From positions 1 to 6,649 of the forward strand of contig JAHIFK010000013.1 of the NCBI GenBank assembly GCA_018900975.1: 6,649 nt of DNA, in the 5' to 3' direction. Source of the stretch: Methanobacteriota archaeon (lineage in GTDB: Archaea > Halobacteriota > Methanosarcinia > Methanosarcinales > Methanoperedenaceae). Below the pieces are notes generated by a model, which did not search any database, was not told the origin of the DNA, and was given only the letters and a program-made list of their open reading frames with translations. Positions 1 to 4,780 of this stretch are shown piece after piece. A program made the position numbers and the translations under genes. Each line of letters opens with the position of its first letter. Position 1 is the first letter of the stretch.

Positions 1-1126
1 AACTCTCCTTTATCAACCGTGCAATATCATCACCGACATCAGAAGTGGTATTAGAACCTCCAAGGTCATATGTCTTCACTTCCCCGTTCACAAGGTTCTT
101 CTCTATCGCCCTGACTATAGCAGACGAAGCTTCCTTTTCCCCGATCTGGTCAAGCAGCAGCGCTCCTGCCCAGATGGTCGCGATAGGGTTAACCTTGTTC
201 AACCCTTTATATTTCGGGGCGCTCCCGTGAATGGGCTCGAACATGCTTGTGCCTTCAGGGTTTATGTTCCCGCCCGGAGCAAGACCAAGACCACCCTGGA
301 TCATTGCGCCAAGGTCAGTGATTATGTCCCCGAACATGTTGGGCGCCACTACTGTGTCAAACCATTCAGGGTTCTTCACGAACCACATGGTTATTGCATC
401 CACGTAATTGAAATCTGTTTTTACATCAGTGTATTCGCTGCCGATCGATGTGAACTCCTCTCTCCACAGCCCGTATATATCCGACAGAACGTTCGCCTTA
501 TCAACAGACGACAGGTGTTTTTTCCTCGTTTTTGCAAGCTCGAAAGCGTATCGTATCACCCTGCGTGTGCCCTCTTTGCTTATAAGTCCAAGCTGGTACC
601 CGATCTCATCGCTATCCGATTCGATATCAAGTCCGAATTTCACGTTGTACAGGTTGCGCTCGACCTCAAGCGTCTTTTTACTCTTTCCCTTTTTAGCGCG
701 TCCGCCAATGCCGATATAGAAATCCTCAGTATTCTCGCGCACTACCACGAAATCAATGTCTTTTGCCGTCTTATCCTTAAGCGGCGTCCATACACCTTCC
801 AGCAGTTTAACAGGGCGCAGGTTGACATATTCGTCCAGATAAAAGCGGGTTGTAAGGAGGATGCCCTTTTCAAGTATGCCGGGCTTTATCCTGTCATCTC
901 CGATGGAGCCAAGATATATGGCCATGTATTTTGAAAGTTCCTTGAGCGTATCTTCGGAGATGAGTTCTCCTGTTTCAAGGTAGTGGTCTGCTCCGTTGGG
1001 ATATTCTATCCAGTCTATGTCAAAACCGAACCGTTCGCCTGCTACTTCAAGCGCCTTTCGTCCTTCTCTTATGATCTCAGGACCTATCCCGTCTCCGGGA
1101 ATAACAGGTATTTTGTATTGTGTCAT
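1..1126 (-). CDS. Isocitrate/isopropylmalate dehydrogenase family protein (LeuB-like), C-terminus cut by window edge
   Basis: The protein is a cytosolic metal- and NAD(P)-dependent beta-decarboxylating dehydrogenase that oxidises a 2-hydroxyacid such as 3-isopropylmalate, isocitrate, D-malate or tartrate. 375 codons are visible without a stop; the family is usually 330-420 residues, so only the last few are probably missing. It begins MTQYKIPVIPGDGIGPEII, the standard N-terminus. Expected catalytic residues are present: Arg94, Arg104 (NLRP), Arg130 and Tyr137 (VREN...FY), Lys210, and metal ligands Asp243, Asp267 and Asp271 (FGDIITDLG). The stretch at 81-105 and the run NPIATIWAGALLLD (313-326) resemble tartrate/D-malate dehydrogenases more than classical LeuB. 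Residues 142-180 form a longer insert, as in isocitrate dehydrogenases. HGSAPKY (300-306) carries the Lys-Tyr pair of NADP enzymes. The start overlaps the stop of the upstream acylphosphatase gene by 4 nt (ATGA), and no ribosome site is visible, so coupling is likely. Family assignment is sure; substrate is not. Confidence 0.92.
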   Translation of the reverse strand, partial: MTQYKIPVIPGDGIGPEIIREGRKALEVAGERFGFDIDWIEYPNGADHYLETGELISEDTLKELSKYMAIYLGSIGDDRIKPGILEKGILLTTRFYLDEYVNLRPVKLLEGVWTPLKDKTAKDIDFVVVRENTEDFYIGIGGRAKKGKSKKTLEVERNLYNVKFGLDIESDSDEIGYQLGLISKEGTRRVIRYAFELAKTRKKHLSSVDKANVLSDIYGLWREEFTSIGSEYTDVKTDFNYVDAITMWFVKNPEWFDTVVAPNMFGDIITDLGAMIQGGLGLAPGGNINPEGTSMFEPIHGSAPKYKGLNKVNPIATIWAGALLLDQIGEKEASSAIVRAIEKNLVNGEVKTYDLGGSNTTSDVGDDIARLIKES

Positions 1127-1638
1127 GCTTTATCGACTAATTTTTCAAGGATTGCTTCAAGGCGCGTATTGTGTTCTGCCTGCCCTTTAATGAATGTACC
1201 TAATATATCGGTCAGGTTATTGAATCCTGAGTTTAAGTCCTTGTTTAAGTTATTAAATCCAGTCTTATTATCCAATATCAGCGTGGATAATAATACATTA
1301 CCTTTATCGAGCTTTCTCCCGATATCGAATTCATCATCTGAGGATGCCTTTGAAAAATCATCTGGAAGATCAATATTAAAAGGCAATGCTTTTTCTTTGA
1401 TATCTACAATATCAGCCCCGCTCTCCTCCCCTCGTATCTTAATTGTGTGTGTAAAATTATCTATTACGCTATCCTCACCACTGCATAGGATCTTTACACT
1501 TCCATCCTTCGCATTAAAAACCAAACCAGATATACCAAAAGATCGCCCTATGTGTTCTACAATAGACCTGAACCCAATGTCCTGGACTTTTCCAGTTACA
1601 ATTATGCTGTGACATTTCGGTTTTTCTATTTTGGTCAT
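1123..1638 (-). CDS. Acylphosphatase-domain protein with C-terminal helical/coiled-coil tail
   Basis: 171 residues. Residues 10-68 form an acylphosphatase fold, a small enzyme that hydrolyses carboxyl-phosphate bonds. The loop GKVQDIGFR (16-24) holds the phosphate-binding Arg24, and FNAKDGSV (41-48) holds the catalytic Asn42, so both catalytic residues are kept. The common loop glycine pair (VQGVGFR) reads VQDIGFR here. Classical acylphosphatases stop near 90-100 residues. This one continues with an acidic linker (about 90-108) and an amphipathic helical stretch (about 115-168) containing the repeated phrase GFNNL at 127-131 and 138-142, likely a coiled coil or oligomerisation segment. The ATG at 1638 is chosen because a TATA box lies about 40 nt upstream and the acylphosphatase strand begins 10 residues later. 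It is the first gene of a two-gene unit with the LeuB-like dehydrogenase. Sampled GC is about 36%, below its neighbours. Enzymatic activity is inferred; the role of the tail is unknown. Confidence 0.85.
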   Translation of the reverse strand: MTKIEKPKCHSIIVTGKVQDIGFRSIVEHIGRSFGISGLVFNAKDGSVKILCSGEDSVIDNFTHTIKIRGEESGADIVDIKEKALPFNIDLPDDFSKASSDDEFDIGRKLDKGNVLLSTLILDNKTGFNNLNKDLNSGFNNLTDILGTFIKGQAEHNTRLEAILEKLVDKA

Positions 1639-1674
1639 AATGGCTTCTCTATCTCAAAACTACTTATGGTTTTT

Positions 1675-1687
1675 ACTATATATATTC
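1675..1687 (-). promoter_or_regulatory. Candidate TATA box for the acylphosphatase-dehydrogenase unit
   Basis: On the minus strand this reads GAATATATATAGT, preceded by an A-rich AAAAAA stretch that could act as a BRE. Archaeal transcription starts about 25 nt downstream of the TATA centre, which puts the start near 1655 and gives a leader of about 17 nt before the ATG at 1638. No strong Shine-Dalgarno sequence is visible in that leader. Confidence 0.5.
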
Positions 1688-1711
1688 TTTTTTATGATTC
1701 AATCGAATGAA

Positions 1712-1727
1712 TATAAAAATTTTTATA
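1712..1727 (-). terminator. AT palindrome with T5 run just past the tRNA 3' end; probable tRNA terminator
   Basis: This is a perfect 16-bp palindrome, TATAAAAATTTTTATA, starting 4 nt beyond the discriminator base of tRNA-Phe. On the minus strand the transcript would meet a UUUUU run, the usual signal for archaeal RNA polymerase to stop after a tRNA. Alternatively it could serve as a TATA element, since it reads the same on both strands. Confidence 0.45.
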
Positions 1728-1730
1728 GAG

Positions 1731-1804
1731 TGCCCAGACCCGGACTTGAACCGGGGACATCCGCGTCTTCAGCGCGGCGCTCTCCCAGGCTGAGCTATCT
1801 GGGC
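1731..1804 (-). tRNA. tRNA-Phe (anticodon GAA)
   Basis: A 74-nt cloverleaf can be folded by hand. The acceptor stem GCCCAGA pairs perfectly with UCUGGGC. The D-arm is GCUC-AGCCUGGGA-GAGC with G18G19. The anticodon stem CCGCG/CGCGG encloses the loop CUGAAGA, anticodon GAA at 1770-1768, which reads the phenylalanine codons UUC and UUU. The variable loop has 5 nt. The T-arm is CCCGG-UUCAAGU-CCGGG. The discriminator is A and the genomic sequence then reads CTC, so CCA is not encoded and must be added by the CCA-adding enzyme, as is frequent in archaea. No intron is present. It lies upstream of, and on the same strand as, the acylphosphatase gene. Confidence 0.97.
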
Positions 1805-1831
1805 ACACAGGAGGCTTATCATCGTCGGCAT

Positions 1832-1840
1832 CGTATATCT
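1832..1840 (-). promoter_or_regulatory. Candidate TATA box for tRNA-Phe
   Basis: On the minus strand the sequence AGATATACG is centred about 32 nt upstream of the mature 5' end of the tRNA. That allows a start site near 1811 and a short 5' leader to be trimmed by RNase P. It is a weak match to the archaeal TTTATATA consensus, and position is the main support. Confidence 0.35.
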
Positions 1841-1928
1841 ATCCTTCGGGAACAGCCACCTGACACCTGGGGAATAGGTCTGAAATACGGCTAAGGATAG
1901 AAAAAGGTTTCGATTATCCCCAAGACTT

Positions 1929-1937
1929 AATATAAAT
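1929..1937 (+). promoter_or_regulatory. Candidate TATA box for the MoxR/vWA operon
   Basis: AATATAAAT lies about 35 nt upstream of the ATG at 1968 in otherwise noncoding sequence. A start about 25 nt downstream would fall near 1958-1960, giving a very short leader of 8-10 nt that would only just include the GGTGA element. It is the only good TATA-like element seen between the divergent tRNA and the operon. Confidence 0.5.
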
Positions 1938-1955
1938 AAGGCTAATAAAGTCAGA

Positions 1956-1963
1956 GAAGGTGA
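1956..1963 (+). promoter_or_regulatory. Ribosome binding site of the first operon gene
   Basis: GAAGGTGA, whose GGTGA part matches the archaeal 16S 3' end (ACCUCC region), ends 4 nt before the ATG at 1968. It supports that start over later in-frame codons. Confidence 0.55.
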
Positions 1964-1967
1964 CTGA

Positions 1968-2822
1968 ATGGATCAACTATTGGAAAGAAGTCTAAAACTC
2001 CAATCTGATTATTTTAGACGTGTTCAGTTACTTTTTATTCTCGATTTGATATCTGCATTCAGTATTTTATATGCAATTACTATTTATTTTCGTTTTGAGG
2101 AAATATTATCCGAATCCTCATTAGATCCACGAATTCCAATAAACATCATTCCACCGATTTTATCGTTTATTATAGCTATAATTGCTGCTTTTTTACGTCA
2201 TAAAAACGATCATAAAATAAAGTTTAATCTATTGATCGAAAGTAAATATCCAGAACTGAATGAAAAAGTCAGAACTGCTTATGATAATATCTCTGAAAGT
2301 AATGTAATTGTTGACTCATTGAAAAATTCAGTTTTGAGTGGATTGACTATTGTTTCAGCATCAAAACTTTTAGCTACAAGCGTGGTAGTCACAAAAATCA
2401 TTGTTGTGATGATTTTTGTTTCTGGTGTAACCGTCATTTCATCAGATCGCGAGAACTACAGCATTTCAAAGGAAAATCTGGAAAACCTAAGGATAATAAT
2501 AGCAGGAGGTAATGGGAACGAGACCTCAGAGGCAGTTGGTTCTCCCGAGGACTTCGGAAAAGTAGGCGGATTCGAGACCAAACCCAAAATAGCCACCATT
2601 GAAGGCAAGAACATCGACCTGACAATTTTCCCGGGTTATGAACAGGGGGTTGAACTTAAGGATGTAAGTGAGACACAGAACCAGTTCATTAAGTCTCCGG
2701 AATTCCCGGTGGACATCCTGGGCTCAAACGTATCAGATGGGGGATATAGCATCCTTATGAAAAAAACAGAGACAGAAAAGCAGCTTATCAATAAATTTGC
2801 GGTTGAAAGGAGTAAGATATGA
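1968..2822 (+). CDS. Three-helix membrane protein of unrecognised family, first gene of the MoxR/vWA operon
   Basis: 284 residues with no confident family match from reading alone. Predicted membrane helices lie at about 19-41, 57-76 and 137-158. Basic residues flank helix 1 on its N-side (FRR) and follow helix 2 (RHKNDHKIK). By the positive-inside rule, the N-terminus and the 77-136 region should be cytosolic and the 125-residue C-terminal tail should be outside. ESKYPELNEKVRTAYDN (91-107) resembles a motif I recall in membrane proteins encoded beside moxR in other organisms (haloarchaeal DUF7502-type and bacterial DUF4175-type proteins); this is memory, not a search. The start is supported by GGTGA. 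The stop overlaps a mini-ORF start, and moxR begins 16 nt later. GC is about 29% for 1981-2400 and about 48% for 2521-2760, a sharp internal shift. It probably anchors or regulates the MoxR complex at the membrane (inference). Confidence 0.85.
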   Translation: MDQLLERSLKLQSDYFRRVQLLFILDLISAFSILYAITIYFRFEEILSESSLDPRIPINIIPPILSFIIAIIAAFLRHKNDHKIKFNLLIESKYPELNEKVRTAYDNISESNVIVDSLKNSVLSGLTIVSASKLLATSVVVTKIIVVMIFVSGVTVISSDRENYSISKENLENLRIIIAGGNGNETSEAVGSPEDFGKVGGFETKPKIATIEGKNIDLTIFPGYEQGVELKDVSETQNQFIKSPEFPVDILGSNVSDGGYSILMKKTETEKQLINKFAVERSKI

Positions 2823-2842
2823 AAAGCGAGGTAATAGAATGA
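2819..2842 (+). CDS. Possible 7-codon mini-ORF linking the first gene to moxR
   Basis: ATG AAA AGC GAG GTA ATA GAA TGA would encode MKSEVIE. Its ATG overlaps the TGA of the upstream gene (ATGA at 2819-2822), and its TGA overlaps the ATG of moxR (ATGA at 2839-2842). A good ribosome site, AAGGAG, lies 6 nt upstream. It could relay ribosomes between the two genes, or it may simply be chance in a region rich in ATGA overlaps. Nothing shows that the peptide itself has a function. Confidence 0.25.
   Translation: MKSEVIE
2828..2832 (+). promoter_or_regulatory. Ribosome binding site that fixes the moxR start at 2839
   Basis: GAGGT sits 6 nt before the ATG at 2839. The in-frame ATG at 2797 would overlap the upstream gene by 26 nt, has no comparable site, and would add a 14-residue extension not typical of MoxR. 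Confidence 0.6.
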
Positions 2843-3786
2843 GTAATGAGACATACACAAGCTCAAACAGGTTATTCAAGGAACTGTTTGATGAGATAGG
2901 TAAGGTAATCGTGGGGCAGCGGGAAGCTGTGGAGAATATAATAATCGCGATCATGTGCAACAGCCACGCTCTTGTGGAGAGCAATCCCGGACTTGCAAAA
3001 ACACTCACGATAAGTACGATCTCAAAGGCGCTTGACCTTAAATTCAGCAGGATACAGTGCACGCCCGACCTGATGCCCTCGGATATCACAGGCACATACA
3101 TCATAGAGGATGTGGGTGGGAAAAAACAGTTCCGTTTTGAACCGGGACCTGTGTTCTCAAACATCGTGCTCGCGGACGAGATAAACAGGGCTTCACCCAA
3201 AACCCAGAGCGCAATGCTTGAAGCGATGCAGGAAAAGCAGGTGACAGTGGGCAATAAGACCTATCCTCTGGATAAGCCGTTCTTTGTGCTTGCCACCCAG
3301 AACCCTATAGAGATGGAAGGCACGTACCCGCTACCGGAAGCCCAACTGGACAGGTTCCTTTTAAAGATCCTGATGGATTACCCCACAGAGCAGGAAGAGA
3401 ATGAGATAGTGAACAGGTACACAAAGAACATCACTCCTGCAGTGAACAAAGTAATATCAAAGAATGAAGTGCTTGATCTCCAGAAGCTCACCCGCGACGT
3501 CCCGATAGCAGAGGACATCAAGAGCCGGGCTATAAGGATCGTAATAGCCACGCGCGCAAAGAGCGAGCACATCGAATACGGTGCTTCACCGCGTGCTTCC
3601 ATAGGCATTATCCTTGCTGCTAAAGCAAGGGCGCTCATGAGCGGGCGGAATTACGTGAGTGCGGAAGATATCGATGCCATGGCATATCCTGTTCTTCGTC
3701 ACCGCGTCATTCTAACATTTGAGTCTGAGCGAAAAGGCACGACCACTGACCAGGTGATCTCATTTATCCTGAAAAATGTGAAATAA
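2839..3786 (+). CDS. moxR: MoxR family AAA+ ATPase
   Basis: 315 residues, normal length for MoxR. The protein is a cytosolic ATPase of the AAA+ class that forms hexamers and acts as a chaperone-like remodeler together with vWA-domain partners. The N-terminal helix and IVGQREAVENIIIAI (24-38) are standard. Walker A is SNPGLAKT (48-55) with Lys54 and Thr55; MoxR proteins often have Ala before the Lys, but the usual first Gly is Ser here. Walker B is VLADE (110-114), followed by the hallmark NRASPKTQSAMLEAMQE (116-132). Sensor 1 is Asn155 in ATQNP. The arginine finger is probably Arg172 (LDRF). The lid carries sensor 2 Arg252 in ASPRAS and ends in the typical YPVLRHRVIL (283-292). All residues needed for ATP binding and hydrolysis appear present. 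It is followed by the DUF58 gene, its usual partner, but across an unusual 128-nt gap. Confidence 0.97.
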   Translation: MSNETYTSSNRLFKELFDEIGKVIVGQREAVENIIIAIMCNSHALVESNPGLAKTLTISTISKALDLKFSRIQCTPDLMPSDITGTYIIEDVGGKKQFRFEPGPVFSNIVLADEINRASPKTQSAMLEAMQEKQVTVGNKTYPLDKPFFVLATQNPIEMEGTYPLPEAQLDRFLLKILMDYPTEQEENEIVNRYTKNITPAVNKVISKNEVLDLQKLTRDVPIAEDIKSRAIRIVIATRAKSEHIEYGASPRASIGIILAAKARALMSGRNYVSAEDIDAMAYPVLRHRVILTFESERKGTTTDQVISFILKNVK

Positions 3787-3811
3787 TTTCACGTTTTATT
3801 GAAACGCGAAA
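3787..3811 (+). other. Small inverted repeat directly after the moxR stop codon
   Basis: TTTCACGTTT and AAACGCGAAA are inverted arms of 10 bp with one mismatch and a 5-nt loop, beginning at the first base after the stop. No T-run follows it, so it does not look like a terminator. It may protect or process the 3' end of moxR mRNA. Confidence 0.35.
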
Positions 3812-3840
3812 ATATGAAAATCATTGAAACTAAAAATAAG

Positions 3841-3909
3841 CCGCAGATAAACGCAGATGAACGCAGATTTGTTCATCTGGTATCTGCGTTTATCTGCGTT
3901 CATCCGCGG
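3841..3909 (+). repeat. 69-bp imperfect inverted repeat built of 10-bp units, between moxR and the DUF58 gene
   Basis: The left arm (3841-3868) and right arm (3882-3909) are 28 nt each and pair with only 3 non-Watson-Crick positions around a 13-nt loop. Each arm is itself a run of 10-bp units of the form CGCAGATNAA (left) or its complement (right). An alternative inner hairpin, AGATGAAC with GTTCATCT, overlaps the loop. The arm sequence resembles a dispersed intergenic repeat I recall from many archaeal and bacterial genomes, so this may be a mobile or REP-like element; that is from memory. It ends 5 nt before the next start codon. Confidence 0.8.
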
Positions 3910-3914
3910 TTAAT

Positions 3915-4778
3915 ATGATAGATACATCGTTCTTCAAGGAGCTTGACCGCTTCTCGTTCATGGTGCGTAAGCGCGTGTCCACAGCATACAGCGGAAGCCG
4001 CCGTTCTATACTGAAAGGCAGGGGCATGGAGCCTGTGAGCTACCGCGAGTACACGCAGGGGGACGATTTCAAGACCATAGACTGGAAGGTGTACGGCAGG
4101 ACTGAGAAGCTCTATGTCAAAGAATTCGAGGAAGAAAAGAGCCTCACCACGCATATCCTGCTTGACACAAGCAAGAGCATGGACTTTCGCAACAAGTTCG
4201 AGTACGCTGCTATGCTTGCGCTGGGATTTGCATATCTTGTCACGAAGGACAACGAGAAGTTCGGCGTGTCAACATTCGCAGAGGAGATAAATATCACAAA
4301 ACCAAAGCGAGGACGACGTTATCTCTCCCTGACCATCGACCTGCTGAACAGCATGGAGCTTTCCGGAAATACAAGGTTCGATTACTGCATGGAAAAATAT
4401 ACAAGTATCATCAAGTCAAGGTCGCTTGTAATAATCATTTCAGATTTCATGGCAGACACCAATGCCATCAGGAACGCCATTTTCAGGCTTGGGAACAATG
4501 AACTCGTGCTCATCCAGGTGCTTGACCCTGTGGAGACGAAACTCGACCTGGGCGGCGAGGCACGATTGATAGACCTTGAGACCGAACAAAAGCTGGACAT
4601 CTATACCAGCCCGCGCCTTCGCACTGAATACCAGAAGCGCCTCTCAGACCATATCGCAAAGATAAAGGAACCAAGCCTCCAGGTCGGGGCTGATTTCCAT
4701 ACCGTGACAACTGACATGCCTATCTTTGAGGCTATCTTCCAGATAATAAACAAGAGAGAAGCTGTTGAAAAGGAGTAA
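3915..4778 (+). CDS. DUF58 domain protein with intact MIDAS (vWA-like), MoxR partner
   Basis: 287 residues, normal length, with no membrane segment, so probably cytosolic and the direct partner of MoxR. The DUF58 signature spans about 35-75: GRGMEPVSYREYTQGDDF followed by KTIDWKVYGRTEKLYVKEFE. A vWA fold follows, with the metal-ion-dependent adhesion site DTSKS (84-88), Thr153 and Asp177 (ISDF), so the divalent metal site looks complete. The N-terminus (FFKELDRFSFMVRKRV) fits the family, which supports the ATG at 3915, although no good ribosome site precedes it: the preceding bases belong to the inverted repeat and only a weak GCGGT is present. It is followed after 2 nt by the membrane vWA gene. 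The DUF58-MoxR pairing is a well-known genomic association; the client is not known. Confidence 0.95.
   Translation: MIDTSFFKELDRFSFMVRKRVSTAYSGSRRSILKGRGMEPVSYREYTQGDDFKTIDWKVYGRTEKLYVKEFEEEKSLTTHILLDTSKSMDFRNKFEYAAMLALGFAYLVTKDNEKFGVSTFAEEINITKPKRGRRYLSLTIDLLNSMELSGNTRFDYCMEKYTSIIKSRSLVIIISDFMADTNAIRNAIFRLGNNELVLIQVLDPVETKLDLGGEARLIDLETEQKLDIYTSPRLRTEYQKRLSDHIAKIKEPSLQVGADFHTVTTDMPIFEAIFQIINKREAVEKE
4771..4775 (+). promoter_or_regulatory. Ribosome binding site of the membrane vWA gene
   Basis: AGGAG overlaps the last codon of the DUF58 gene and lies 5 nt before the ATG at 4781. The stop and the next start are separated by 2 nt, so the two proteins are probably made in coupled amounts. Confidence 0.65.
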
Positions 4779-4780
4779 AA

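Noticed and set aside
227..934. Plus-strand open frame of 235 residues
   Set aside because: It lies antisense to the well-supported dehydrogenase and its translation shows no recognisable domain.
983..1612. Plus-strand open frame of 209 residues
   Set aside because: It is antisense to the dehydrogenase 5' end and the acylphosphatase gene, is rich in Ser/Leu/Pro as expected for a mirror frame, and has no domain.
1731..1804. tRNA-Phe as an attachment site of an integrated element
   Set aside because: No second copy of the tRNA 3' end and no integrase are visible in the window; kept only as background to the AT-rich stretch.
1631..1894. Plus-strand open frame of 87 residues containing PRPGLEPGTSASSARRSPRL
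   Set aside because: That peptide is the antisense translation of a tRNA gene, a known annotation artefact.
2797..2838. Upstream in-frame ATG giving moxR 14 extra residues
   Set aside because: It overlaps the upstream gene, lacks a ribosome site and adds an atypical basic extension; ATG 2839 has GAGGT at 6 nt.
3787..3811. Hairpin after moxR as a transcription terminator
   Set aside because: No T-run follows, archaeal termination relies mainly on T-runs, and the next gene is an expected operon partner.
3798..3830. Two copies of ATTGAAAC, a common end of CRISPR repeats
   Set aside because: Only 8 nt are shared, the copies are 25 bp apart, and there is no repeat-spacer pattern or cas gene.
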